The translations under genes and the position numbers were made by a program. Below the pieces are notes generated by a model, which saw only the letters and a list, made by a program, of their open reading frames with translations, was not told the origin of the DNA and did no database searches. Of a DNA stretch of 64,000 nucleotides, positions 1 through 12,699 are shown in pieces; the stretch's first letter is position 1; every line of letters starts with the position of its first letter. The stretch is from Chiua virens (lineage: Eukaryota > Basidiomycota > Agaricomycetes > Boletales > Boletaceae): contig JAHNUO010000019.1 in the NCBI GenBank assembly GCA_019787685.1, positions 310,001-374,000 on the forward strand. Reading direction: 5' to 3'.

Positions 1-244
1 AAGCGCTGAACAACAGTACTGGCTCTGTCATGCAGTAAATACCATTTAGTTTTTCGAACTAGAACCTTGCCATACCTGGGGCACATATATAGTACTAATT
101 TCCGCCTTGGTCGGTTTCCATTCAGGCTACACGTGTTGTGGGGCCTGGGTCTGGGCGATCACATACTCGCTGAGGTTCACTGCCGCAGAGATTACTCCCA
201 TTATCCCCCAAATCAAGACTATCACTTCTATTGCTAAGAGTACA

Positions 245-2946
245 ATGGGTACGTTCAAAAAAATTACCAAGAAGCCTGACAGTCCAGACATCATGCATCA
301 GGTACCAAGCCATTCGAAATCGCATGCGAGAATATCACAAGTCTCAGCTTTCATCCGGATGATGCCTACTTTGTCACTGGCGATTGTTCTGGTTTCCTTC
401 GTCAATGGAGTATTATTGATAAGCTGCAGGTTAGTCTGTGGACGATGAACACGAAGGAGCAGATCAATGCCGTAGCCGTGTCGGCTGATGGTCGATGGAT
501 AGTCAGCGGTGGAACAGGGAACAAGGCCACCATCTGGAGCACAATGACCCGAGAGCGTGTGATCGAAGTTGCAGAACATACAGGAGCTATCTGCGCCCTC
601 GACATTTCAAACGACTCTAAGCGATTCGCTTCCGGATCAGCAGACGATACCGTCCGGATCTTTGATATTACTTCTGGCAGCAGACTCATTCCTCCTCTGC
701 ACCTTGGGTGCACGGTAGTTGGTGTCAAGTTTGCTCCAGACGCAAGCTGTATTGCTATTACCGCCGTTGTCAACAACTCGTACCCAAAGTCTTCCTCGTC
801 TGTTAGGATCTACAACGCCTCGTCCGGAAACCAGCTGTCCGAAATCTTACTCCAACAGATTTTCGAGCGGCAAATAATCACTCCACCTGCCTGGTCCTTC
901 GATTGCAAGAAGATCTTCGTCGCTTCCCCAGGCAAGATCGTTTGCGCTGATCCGTCTGCATGCTCCAGGTCAGAATGGGGAATTCGCCGTGACGGCAACA
1001 ATAGCCAACAAGTGTCTATCACGACCAGCAGGCAAATTCATCGCATATTCCACCGGTTCATCGGTCTCGTTTTGGGATTGGGATTCACGCGAACAGATAG
1101 GCCAGATCCTTAGTCCACGCCATGCCCATCAATTGCATCGCTGTCTCTCACGATGGCAGGCGTCTTGCATGTGGACATGGCGGGGGAATCACAGTTCATA
1201 ATCTCGAAGGATTTATTCCTGAACATTACCTTCCTGGGGTGTCTGTCTCTTCCGCTCGTGCGAGTCAGTGCCACAGCACTCAAATCATGGGTGCAAGGCA
1301 ATCCAACGGAGACTGAGGCGAAGCTGTCGGATGAGATTGCGCAACGATCGAATCCAACCTATGACTCGCTTGCGATTTGCGCACTCGTTCGGGCGCATTT
1401 GGGAAAATGGAGAACAGCCTTGGAAACCACCGAAATGGTAACTTCATGCTCTTGCTACAAAGTCTCGATGTTCACCTGCACCATGCAAAGTCCCTACAGA
1501 TTAAGCCGTCGCCTATCGGCCAGATTGCAAGATTCATCTCCCTTATTGGTGCAGGTGAACAGGAGGTTGCGTTGAATGAACTCGATTTAGTGTTCTGCGG
1601 GTGCGATCCAAGTGATATTCAACTTCTCTTGGTCATCAACGTACGTGCGTGAGCTGTTCCAAACCCAATGCGCTGAAGGTCAGCCTCATACAGTCCATCA
1701 TCTTGTTCAAGTGCAACAGGCGCAAGGAGGCAATCTCACGCCTTCGCCGCTTTATCGACGTCAATGACGAAAGAATGAAAGATATCTACCGCCAGGTGCG
1801 TTCTATACGAGTCGCAATGACATCACCAACACTTAGTAGGTGCTCGGGATGATGTACCTGAAGCAAGGGGACTACGGAAATGCCGTACAAACTCTGGGTA
1901 TTGTTAAGAACCCGTTTACTGCTGAAGATCGTGGGCCCTTGATGACCCTGTTCATCGTAAGCTTTTTCTCTGAGTCGAACGTCATTGCGGTTTGCTTATT
2001 TGCTTGAAGATATCCAATTGGAACTTTGAGAATCTAAACTGTATCGCGTGGCAACGCGCCTGTGAAAGATTGTATGCGACTGGATCCGTGAAGGAGATCG
2101 GAGATGCTCTTCTCGAGGTGGTCAACCCATTATCCGAGGACGATAAGGAAAGTACACACGGTCACATCCTGCAGGAGATCATAACCCGATCAGGGTGATG
2201 TGACACTGCTCGCGTGGACTGGCAAGTCATCCACGTGTAACAGTTGTCTTCCAAGCTCGCCAGCGGTTTACACTCAAACCACAACCATTCTTCCATCGGT
2301 CGCGTGTGAAGAAGAGGAATTACAAAGGCGGATCGCAGAGCTGCGGACCATCTTTCCGCTCACGGATGCTCTGATGACCTATACTTGTGTTACCCGCGCG
2401 CAACCAGTCCGATTCACTCATTTCCGCCTCCTTCTCCCATGCATCGTCTTCCGCGTGAAAACCCTTAGAAGAGAGCAAGAGGGTGTCTATCATGCAGGGA
2501 CGGATGGGCTTGGGGACGTCGAATTCACGACGGCAGACTTGCTTCCGCTCGAGCAGCCGCGAAAATTACTCTTCGTGAACCCATGGATCCATCACCTCCG
2601 GGAGTCGAATGCCAGGGTCAGGGATGACGATGAGTCGGATTTAGAGTTTGACACACAGGTGGGGAGCAACGCAGATGCGGATATAAACGTAGAACTGGCC
2701 CATGAGCCGATGATTGAGGAGGTTCCGACCCCTCCTGATAGTCTGAGTCGTACATTGGACGCGGACGTTCATACGCGTGCCCTGGAGTTGATCGCGCGTT
2801 TGGAACAGCCTTTCAGTGCGCTGCTACTAGTGAAACAGCCAGACGGTGCGTACAAGCGGGTCGCTGCTGACCATGAGATCGTTCTTCGTGGGATCGAAGA
2901 CAATGTTTTGAGGGACATCCACGTCGAGCTTTTGGAAATTCTGTGA
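245..2946 (+). CDS. WD40-TPR family protein, copy A (interrupted frame)
   Basis: First of seven paralogues in the window. The first coding exon is only ATGG (245-248), followed by a 53-bp intron (249-301) with a CTGAC branch motif. Exon 2 then reads MGTKPFEI. WD40 blades follow (445-1430, with 'DDTVRIFDITSG' and 'SSVSFWD' type strands), then a helical TPR-like part (about 1480-1960, 'MYLKQGDYGNAVQTL') and a conserved C-terminal domain containing a CNSC motif and a 'LLLVKQPDGAYKRV' segment, ending at the TGA at 2944-2946. Compared with copies B-D there are four single-base insertions, near 1030, 1112, 1245 and 2194. The protein is therefore not readable as one frame: either a pseudogene or sequence error. 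It is the only copy on the plus strand and lies about 31 kb from the main array. Molecular function is unknown; the propeller suggests protein or ligand binding. Confidence 0.75.
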
Positions 2947-3291
2947 TGTTTTGGTTCTTTTTTTACATAGTTCGGCAGCTAGACGAATCAGAAGGATCCC
3001 AGATAAATGGTCCTTCTATTCAACAAGCCGTTTTTACGTTGTCCTAGTCCCGTGCTGGTGCGTCTGTACAAAATTCAGTTTGTTTCCATGACCGATGGCA
3101 AGGAACGACGGCCCTGCAGATTGCAATGGACCGTGGCGGTGACAATTGTGACGAGTCACGCTGAGTCTTTCCCCCAAATTTAGCGTTGCGCAGATCGGAT
3201 TTCAGCGTGAGACACCTCGAGGCTTGTGGTGGGTCCGAGTCCTCGTTGTGCTTGACCAAACCTCACCATGACTCCCTGCCCGTATTTCTAG
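2947..3291. other. Intergenic or 5' part of the helicase gene
   Basis: This stretch lies between copy A and the first clear helicase exon. An ATG at 3126 opens a 12-codon frame and could be a first exon of the helicase. The sequence just before 3292 (TTTCTAG) looks like a 3' splice site, so part of the stretch is probably intron. I cannot fix the exon structure. Confidence 0.3.
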
Positions 3292-6200
3292 GTTGAAAAA
3301 ACGATTTCTTGACGTTCTTTCTGGATCAGTTCAACTCGATGCTCGTGGCGCCACCCTTTTCCTCGAAGGTCTCTGTGCTCAAGACGATCCAGTGACATGC
3401 TTGAATGCAATCACTGAAAGTCCCTGTGGTGTGTCCTCGGTTCAGTCTGCAATGGACTTTGATTTGTCGGTCCAGTTCATGAATGGGTTGGGTTCCACCG
3501 TCCTTGCGTATCTCCTCAGAACTTCTGACGTGGGTGGCGACACCCTGGACAATTTATTGTTCCATGTGGTTGAACCACCAATTTTCTGGGGTGTCTTCGT
3601 TCATTCATTTCAAGAGGGCGCGTTGAATGAAGATGCCCAACTAGTCTTCGCTAGACTCCTCTCCAGACTCCTTACCTTGCAAAACCAGGATACCACTCCC
3701 TATCGGAACATTGCGGCTCAGCCTTCCGTTCAGGACACCCTCGTCACATCTTCCAGCCAGGAACTCAGAGAGGCCGGACATCTCATCAAGCACATCCTTT
3801 CCAGCACTGGTTTGGTGACGGTATCCGGAATTCTCACCAGCGCCGGCGGGCGCCATGATAACGACCTTGTTGACTATCGCGAAATCGCTATTCTTCCCAC
3901 TGCCGACGAAGTTCTGTGCAAGAAACCACCTTTCCTTCGTGCAACGCTTCACGAGGAGCTTAGCACGTCGGAAACTCCCATCGAAGATTACCTGGAAAAT
4001 ACCTTCCGGATGCTCCGTGAAGATATGCTCTTTGAGATCCGCGAAGAAGTAGAAGTTTCTCTACAGAAGAAGGGAAAGCGTCGTGGGCCTGGTGTCATGC
4101 ACGACGTCTCTATGGACGGCATTTATACGGGTACCGATGATCGGAAGATTCGCTGGGGTGTCGAGCTGCAATGCAGTGATGAGTTCAAGCAACTCAGGAG
4201 CATGAACGACGAGGCTGCCCGTGTAAATTTCCTTACACGGGATCCTCGTGGTTCCAAGATTCTGAGGCACCAATCGCTCGTTTGCCTCGTCTCTGGTGAA
4301 GGTATCGTCAGCTTTGGGACGGTGAACCGCGTGGAGGAGCTCCTAGCCCGCAAACCTCCAGTAATTGTCGTCCAGCTTGATGGTGCTGTCAATATCAGCA
4401 AGACGCTCACTGCTCTTCGCACCGGCAAGGTCGTACAACTCATCCAGATCGATGCCGCTACGTTTTCCTTCGAGCCAGTGCTCAGTGCGCTAAAAAAGAT
4501 GTCCTCTACTTCGCTTACCGAAGAAATCATACTTTGGAACCCAGAGGTACCCACCAGAGCCCCACGGAACGCGGCAGCCCTGTCGCACATTGCCAAGGTG
4601 GTTACCTCAAACCTGTCCGCCGACCTAAAAGGTCTATTGAACCTCCAGACATCTATTCGCCTAGACAACTCTCAAGCGAGGTCCCTGATCGCAGGCCTCA
4701 CGAAACGTGTGTCATTGATTCAAGGTCCCCCTGGTTCGTGTCATAGCCTCAACTTGTAAATGCGTTTCTCAATGTTCCTGTAGGAACTGGGAAGTCTTTT
4801 ATAGGGACCATCCTTGCGAAAGCAATACACGACAGCACTTCTGAGACTATCCTCGTCGTTTGCTACACAAACCACGCTCTAGACCAATTCCTCGGAGACC
4901 TTCTCAAGTATGATATCCCTGGTGATTCTATCGTTCGCCTCGGCGGTCGTTCAAATGAATCGATTGAGCATCTCACTCTGCGCAACCAATCGCGTCCACG
5001 AGTTCGTTATGACTGGAGTACGATCAATGCGTTCAAGGCGGACTCTTCGAAACATGAAAGGAAGCTCAGAGCCCACTTCGGAGAACTCCTGCACGTCAAC
5101 GACACGATTTTGATGAACTACCTAAAACGAGAATATGATGATATTTTCCAAGCGTTTTATGTCCCACCTACGACCGAAGATGGGATGACGCTCGTTGGGG
5201 AGGGTGGGCGTGCTATCGACGAGGACTATCTGTTTTCTCGGTGGACCCGAGGTCTAGACGCCGGTGTACTGAGGAGTGAGCCTCATGTTCAAGCGAGCGG
5301 GTCTTGGATCTGGAGTATGGACCACTCGGCCCGCCAGGAGTCGCTGGCGAGGTGGCGTCAAGAACTCACCGCCAAAGCCGTGGAGTCGATATGCCAAGCC
5401 GGCTTGGCGTACAATAAAGCCCAAGATGGTGTCAAGGAGGGGCTTGGAAAGTCGACCGTCGAGATTTTGCGGCGGAAGAGAGTCATTGCATGTACGACCA
5501 CAGGGGCTGCTATCCACTCTGAAGCAATCAAGGAAGTCGGTCCTAACTTCTTGCTAGTGGAAGAGGCTGGTGAAATTCTCGAAGCGCACGTCTTGACCTC
5601 CTTGTCGGAGCAGGTGGATCAGATGATACTCATTGGTGACCACAAGTATGTCTTTGGCATTTCTTCGACGATTTGATATCACTCACTTAGCGCCGTCTCA
5701 TAGGCAGTTGCGTCCCAAAGTCAATAATTACCAACTTACTGTGGAGAAGGGCGACGGGTTTGAGCTGAACCGCTCGCTTTTCGAACGTCTCGTTCTCAAA
5801 GGCTACCCCCATGAAACGCTTTCGACGCAACATCGAATGCGCCCCGAGATCTCTTCCTTTGTTCGCGAGCTCACCTATCCTGAACTAATGGACGCTCCCT
5901 CAACCCGTGAAAGAGCCAACATTCGTGGAGTACAATCGAACGTAATCTTTGTAAATCACACACACCCTGAAGACGATGACTCACTCATTCGCGATCGTGG
6001 AGACGGAGGCGCGAAAACATCGAAACAAAACACATACGAGGTACAGATGGTGCTCAAGATAGTACGCTACCTTGCCCAACAAGGTTACAAAAGCGAGAAC
6101 CTTGTCGTGCTTACTCCATACCTTGGCCAACTTAATCACCTTCGAAATGCTCTGAAACATGATAATGACCCAATCCTGAACGATCTAGATTCGTTGGAGC

Positions 6201-7937
6201 TTGCGCATGCAGGCTTGGCCCCCGCTGCCCCGCGGGATCTCAAAGCCAAGAAGAGCCGAATCCATTTAGCGACTATAGGTATGTGACCCGATCACGATCG
6301 AGGCAGTCGTCTACCTACCTAATTATAGATAACTATCAGGGCGAAGAGAGCGATATCGTGATCGCGAGCCTCACTAGGTCGAACAAGTCCAACGCGAATT
6401 GGCTTCATGGACTCTCCCGAACGTCTCAATGTCCTCCTCTCACGCGCCCGAGATTGCCTAATATTAATCGGCAACTTCCAATACATTTTTGCGTTCCAAG
6501 AAAGGAGGAGCACTCTGGAAACGGTTCTTCGCACACCTCGAAAAGGGCCAATATATTTTCCAGGGGTTCCCGGTCAAGTGCGAGCAGCATCCCAAATGGG
6601 ACCTTCTACTCAAGAGCGCAAGCGATTTCGACAAGCATTGTCCGGATGGTGGATGCACGGAGCCTATGGTGAGTGACATACGTCGTATTTCCATAGCCAA
6701 AAGCGCACCCCGATCCTGACGTGTTCGCTCGAACAGTGGGGTCACGCTCTCTTGTGGCCATGTGTGCCCGATGAAGTGCCACCCACTGTCGGCTCTGCAT
6801 GACCCGTCGCGTTGCAAGCACGAAATGCGTGCGAGGTGTCAAGCGGATCGACATACAATCACCTGGGAGTGCCGCGCTGATCGCCCTTCCTCGTGTTCGG
6901 CTTGTGTCAAGGAGGCGGAACGTCTTGAGAAGATTGCTCGGGAGAAACGCGAGGCAGAGAAGCAGCGCGAGGAGGCTGAGGCCGAGCATCGTCGTCAAAT
7001 GGTGGAGCTTGAAGCCAAGTTGGAAGCGGAGAAAGCCGCCGAACAACGCCGGATCGAAGAAGAACGTGAGGCACGTGCTCAGGAGGAGCGAAGGAGGCAA
7101 GAAGAAGAAGCGCACAAGAGGCTGGAGGAGCTGAGGAGGCAAGGAGAAGAGGCGCGTAAGAGGCTGGAGGACATACGCAGGAGACAGGAAGAAGAGGTAC
7201 GCAAGATGCAGGAAGAAGCGCGCAAGAGACAGGAAGAAGAGAACAGGAAGAAAGAGGAAGAAAGAAAGCGACTTCTTGAGGAAACCTTACGACGCATGGA
7301 ACAGCTTCGCCTAGACCAGCTTTCAGCAGAAGCCTCGAGACAAGAACAAGAGCTTTCCGCCGCGAAGAAACGGGAGGAACTTATTGCAGAAAGACTACGA
7401 GAGGATGCACGCGCTGCAGCAGTTGCACGTGCCAGTGAGTACGAAGCGGAAAGGACGAGAATGGCCAGGGAATCCGAGAGAGAGATGGAGAGGTGGCGAC
7501 TCCGTCAAGACGCACTTAGGAGGATAGAACAACGTCAGGCTGAAGAAAGTGAAGCGGAAACTAAACGACAAGAGGAACACCTCGCTGCTATGAAGAGAAG
7601 AGAGAAGCCAATCGCAGAGAGAAAGCGAGAAGATGCTCAGGCTGCAGCAGTTGCACGTGCCAGGGAGTATGAAGAAAGAACGAGGATGGCCGAGGAGTCC
7701 GCGAGAGAGGAGGAGAGGCTGCGGCTGGAACAAAAAGCTGTCAGGAGGCTACGTCGAGCCGAACGTGAAGCAGAAAAGAAGCATCAGGAAGAACTGCTTA
7801 AGAGACGGGAGGAGATGATTGCAGAAAGAGAGCGGGAAGTTGTTCGTGCTGAAGCAGCTGCACGTGCCAGAGCATGCGTCACAGAAGAGACGGGGAAAGC
7901 CAAGGGCTCCGAATCTTCTTCCTGTACTATTCAATAA
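3292..7937 (+). CDS. NFX1-type zinc-finger helicase (ZNFX1-like), frameshifted
   Basis: Superfamily 1 RNA/DNA helicase of the NFX1/ZNFX1 group. Walker A GPPGTGKS spans a 50-bp intron (4734-4783). 'LLVEEAGEIL' (about 5550) is the Walker B/DEAG-like motif. 'LIGDHKQLRP' spans the intron 5646-5703, 'QHRMRPEIS' is near 5829, 'DNYQGEESDIV' follows the intron 6279-6328, and 'SPERLNVLLSRAR' starts near 6413. Cysteine-rich NF-X1 finger-like sequence (6740-6900, 'CGHVCPMKCHPL') leads into about 330 residues of Glu/Arg/Lys/Gln coiled coil. The protein ends in CTIQ, a CaaX-like tetrapeptide. Extra single bases near 6395 and 6482 break the frame, and the obvious intron 6669-6736 does not restore it. The 5' end is unsettled: the exon at 3292 has no in-frame ATG and follows a splice acceptor. 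ZNFX1-like proteins act in small-RNA pathways and antiviral sensing elsewhere; that role here is inference. Confidence 0.85.
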
Positions 7938-8637
7938 CCGCAAATTCGATCTACCCACAACAAGGACCGTCTCCGAGTAGAGTTAATTACTGTACGCTGC
8001 CCACGTTCATCGAACGTTCATCGATAGACGACTCCCAATCGCTGGATAGTGATAACGTGGATACTCACGACAAATGACAGACATGACTTGTATCAACTTA
8101 CAATGTCCACTCCGTGTCACAGTAATCCCTATCGATTAGTAGCAATTTCTGTCGCAGGTCGACCACGTGAGTCGCAAAGGCGCTCGCTTGCTCAGGGAGA
8201 GAACACTTGAATAAGTGCAGTGCTAGCCTGAGCGGTACTGCATCGCAGACGTTTGAGCATTTATTTTTCCAGTGTCTGGTGATTGGAACGAAGGGCCTCG
8301 GGAACATCCGGCACACTAACTAAGATCATTTATTTAAGAGCTGTGATAGAGTGTAAAGCTGATCGCCGAACACAATGATGCTCTCCGAGTCATTCACATA
8401 TCTTCAAAGTTATTTTTGGCGTCGTTCGGTTCAGCTTTCTACTAACCTTCGTTATGAATCAGTGAAGTTCAAGTTATAGAAGAGGACACGAGATTGATGT
8501 CCCTTCAACTGATTTGTACACAAGATATGGATTCTAGGGTAAACCGCCGCCTTATCCCAATTTGATCCGAGCCTCAGGCTGGCGCCCGCATGCGCAACTC
8601 CTTCAGCCCTCGGGCCATACCAGTCAAATCATTAAAC
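7938..8637. other. Intergenic, no gene recognised
   Basis: Seven hundred bases between the helicase stop and the NLR-like gene start. Only short unconvincing frames are present on either strand, and no repeats or RNA genes were recognised. It should hold the terminator of the helicase and the promoter of the next gene. Confidence 0.4.
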
Positions 8638-11600
8638 ATGACAGTCTCACTTCAATCTGTTTTCACCCAAGGTAAGTCAATCGTTGGAGATCAGGACGCA
8701 ATCTCAGTGCATATATCAGCAGAAAGCTCCACAGAGTATTCCACTGCAGGTGATGAGGCAAGTGTACCAGTAGCGATCAGACAACAGATACATCCAATGA
8801 TTCAACGACAAGACATAACGACCATACTCGAGCTTACCATAGAGTCCATTCAAGCAATCAACGACTTGATTCCCATTGCTATGGCCAAGAACATTCTAAC
8901 TGGAATAACGAGAATATTGTTACTCTTTCAGGTTTGCTTATCTGTTCGGCTCCCTTAGTCCAAAGTGTGACCATTGAATCTCGTAGAAATGCATTAATAA
9001 CAAGGATGATCTAAAAGGCCTCGTCCGAAGATGTGAGGACGTTTGCTCGACGTTGGCACAGGCCACAAGGGGCGTTTCGATGGATCAAATCAGCGATGTA
9101 CTTCTCGGCGCACTATCTACACTCGAGTCGTGCGTCCGGCCATTCTTGCCATTTATCTCGAACTTACCTCACACCAATCGATACAGGTCGATCGATGAAT
9201 TGCATTCAAAAGTGAAAGAAACCCTGCAGCACGGCCGCGTCCGGAGATTCTTTTCTGCGAATCTGGATGAAAAACAGATCAATTCATGGTCGACAGAACT
9301 TGATAGGATCTTTGGAACGTTCAACGTACGTCATATGTAGCGACTTGCTCTATCCTCGAGGCTTGACAGCTAATCCTCGAAACAGACCAAGTTAAACATC
9401 AATTCTGGTATTCGTCTCGAGCAAGTGTACTATATTTTGATGCATCCAGAAGTCCGAAAGTGAGTGGTATTTTATCATCCTCACAGATCCTTCGCCGACA
9501 ATACTTTCAGTCTGATTCCAGACCCTCCACCGTCACCGCCTGCCATGTTCTTCGGTCGCGAGGAACTGTTTTCCCAAGTTAAAGATGCCTTGCTTCACGA
9601 CAAAGACGTGGCTTTGATTGGCCCCGGCGGGATCGGGAAGAGCTCGGTCGCCAAGGCAGTCATTAACGACGACGACATCAAAGAGCATTATGGCAGACGG
9701 TTTTTTGTTACATTTGACGGGATGGATCGCACTCAAATGACTCTCGATGTCCTCATCCAACGTGTTGCGAGCACACTTGGTCTTCATGTATCTGGCGCCG
9801 AGTGTGAGCGCCAGGTAAAATCTAACCTCAAGTCGTCTCCCGTGCTACTCGTTCTTGACAATGCCGAGACGTTCGAAGACATTGTAGATCCAGATGAGGC
9901 ATTGCGGATCGAATCCTTCATTGCCGACATCGCAAACGCTCTCGGTGTCTCAGTGATCCTGACGTCGCGAACAAGAAATAGTGCGCGCAAGGTGCGCTGG
10001 ACTCGGTTCATTGTCCCGCCACTCGAAAAACTACCTGCAAGACAATACTTAGGGAAATATACGAGGGAGACATTAGTGACGACGATATCGACACACTTCT
10101 AGGTGCTCTAGACTTTCATCCACTGTCTATTCATATCCTTGCCTATACTGCGGAGGAGAGTCAGTGGACTGGAAAAGAACTGCTTGACGAGTGGCATGCG
10201 CAGCAAAGTGGGCTACTGCAGACGGGACATGGAAAAGAGAACTTGGCGTTCACGATCAGGCTGTCCCTGAACTCACCGTCTGTCAAGGCTTTCAGCGACG
10301 ATGCGTTGCGTGTCCTTCGCATCATTGCATTCTTTCCTCAGGGGATCAATCGGAACTACGTCTCCAGCCTATTTCCATCTATTGCTCAAATATCGCTCCT
10401 TGTGGATACATTATGCAAGGTTTCACTGGTTTACCGCTCTGGTCCATTCCTAACAACCCTCGCCCCCATCCGTTTATTCCTTGTCGACACATCTCCGACT
10501 GCAGATCTGGAACTTCTCGGAGATGTTCGCAATGTGTACTATGATTGCCTCGAAAAGGTGACCCAACAGAAAGATTCACACGCAGAGCTTATCATCTCTG
10601 ATCACCTCAATATTGAACATCTCATTACTTTCGATGCAGACGAACGCCTGCGGCAAAATGAATGACATTAGTAACGCATGTCTTCAGTTCCTCGATGGTC
10701 TCTACTGGCATAACACACGCCCTACTTCGCTCGCACATATCATTTACTCGTTTCCCGAAGGTTCAGACCTCGAAAAGCGCTCGAAAGCGTCGGGCCTCGC
10801 TGCTCTCGGAAACTTTTCTTCTTCACTTTCGAATTATTCGGCTGCCGGAGAAGCCCTGTTAGCCGCCGGGACACTCTTTGTCACCATCGGAGAACATGAC
10901 TCGGCGGCGGGTTGCTATGCTACTGCCGCTACGTCGTACAGCAGTCGGGGGTACTTCTCAAAATCTCTACAGCTTCTGCAGGACTTCATACAGTCACCGT
11001 CCTGGGAACACGTCGACGACTCAAGCAAGGCAGAGATCTATTTCACACTCGATAGCTGCAGGATGTACACATCGCCGGAACTCGCGGAAGAACTTTTTAT
11101 GTATTCGATGGACAGCAGTCAGCGTAAACGAATGTCACTCGCATTCCACTGGGAAACGAGGATGTGTTATGGGCATAATACACCGGAAGAAGCTCAAACC
11201 AAGCTCGAAAGTTTTCGATCACTTTGCATGTCGTCGTCCAACGTTTGGGACCGTTGGAAGTTCCTCGGAGCCCTAGCAGAGTCAGTATTCCTGCAAGAGA
11301 GGTTCGAAGAAACTATGGGACTGCTCAATGAAGCTGAGGACACTGTGAAGGGAGAATTCCAGCTCACATTGCTCGTCTTGAGAGACAAAGCTGCTGTCGC
11401 CTCCACACAGGGCCATTACGAGCTCGCGAGGTCTCTTTTGCAGCGTGCTCTTGATACTCTCGGAGTGGTGGCCACACCAACGTCCACCGTTTATCTACGG
11501 ATAATGTATGCTCAAGGCCGAACCGAACTCTATGCGGGAAACTACTCCACTGCCCGAGAGCTCCTCTACAACGTCATCGCGGATTGTGACGGCTGTGACG

Positions 11601-11833
11601 AGATTGGGACCAAGACGTGGTGCATGAGGGCTCTGGGGGAGACGGAGAATCTGCTAGGTCACAAAGCGGATTCAGACAGGTATTTTGCCAAAGCCGTGAA
11701 GTTGTGCCAAGAAGCAGGAATGCGACCCGATTTGTTGTGCGTATGCGCACCCATGATGAAGATCGATGATGATAAGTTTCCGGGGTGGAAAACGTTCTTA
11801 CTGATGCAGGCCGCGACTACTAATACAGCCTGA
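8638..11833 (+). CDS. NLR-like protein: helical N-terminal domain, P-loop NTPase, TPR-like repeats
   Basis: Start taken at ATG 8638; ATG 8590 is also possible. Introns: 8932-8986, 9326-9385, 9460-9510, and an optional in-frame 48-bp intron 8672-8719. The N-terminal ~200 residues form an all-helical region ('NKDDLKGLVRRCEDVCSTL', 'RFFSANLDEKQINSWSTEL') resembling the HeLo/MLKL-type four-helix adaptor domains of fungal NLRs. Then 'PPAMFFGREEL' introduces a STAND/NB-ARC-like NTPase with Walker A GPGGIGKSS (about 9625) and 'VLLVLDNAETF' as Walker B (about 9845). The C-terminal ~400 residues are helical TPR-like repeats ('AAGCYATAATSYSSRGYFSKSL'). Frame changes occur near 10038 and 10650, where no intron fits. 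Fungal proteins of this layout are candidate self/non-self or cell-death regulators; activity here is inferred. Confidence 0.8.
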
Positions 11834-12690
11834 GGTGATTTCAGATTGTAATTCACTTCATCGTACACGGTACAGATATCCGGACACTATGAATACTTTC
11901 TCTGTAGCATTCCAACTTTAGAAGAATATGAGTTCTGCTGTACAAGCTCTTCATCCGAACTGACCGGGCCGGCAATTGCCATGAAAGCTGATGAAACAAT
12001 TAACTCCAGTATGATAGGCTGCATGGTTAATGTAGTAGGGCAAGTTACTATTACTGCACGCAGTAGGTCGGTAAATGAAAATAGACGAGAGTGTGTGACT
12101 ATGGCTTGCCTTCAATCTGGCCAGAGAAAAGCAACGGACTCAGGCCGCTGAGTCGGGCCGACGCCTCGGATGTGAGTGTATGAACGGTGTCCATATAAGG
12201 TAAGTTAGGAAATGCAGTGTAGGTAATGCTTCTGCCACCGCTTCGAAGCGACGCGACTCAGAGTCGCGACTCAATGATGTGATGTGACTGTCATTGTCTG
12301 AAATTCTGCTGTATTCAACAAAACGAAAGCCATCAGACGGGTGGGCATTTTTAATCTTGTCTAACCAGTTTTTTTTTGCCAGGTAAGCCCAGCAAGTAAG
12401 TCCCTTAATCCAGCGTTCGGCCGCTTTGAGACTGAAAAACCACCACCTTGCGAATGCTTTCAGGCAACAAGTATAGCCATGAGAATACTACTTGTCATGT
12501 GCCAAAAAGGATCTGACTTGACGAGGAGCAGGGTGTTCAAAGTAGCTGTGTTAGGGTCCGATGGGTTAGTAATTATGGAATGCCTGTGATCGAGGTCTTG
12601 CAAGCGTCGGTGACCTTTTTTGGTAGCCCAAAGGAGCGCGGCCGTTAGGCATTCCATAAGTAATATTACCCGACTTCTCTCACTGACTCA
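11834..12690. other. Intergenic, no gene recognised
   Basis: The stretch holds no convincing coding frame. A small palindromic patch (GCGACTCAGAGTCGC) lies near 12252. The first recognisable coding homology downstream is the ALDH remnant. Confidence 0.4.
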
Positions 12691-12699
12691 TCCTTCGAC

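Noticed and set aside
6385..6500. Programmed ribosomal frameshifting in the helicase
   Set aside because: Two shifts within 90 bp without slippery heptamers or conserved structure, and similar single-base insertions elsewhere in the window. Error or decay is simpler.
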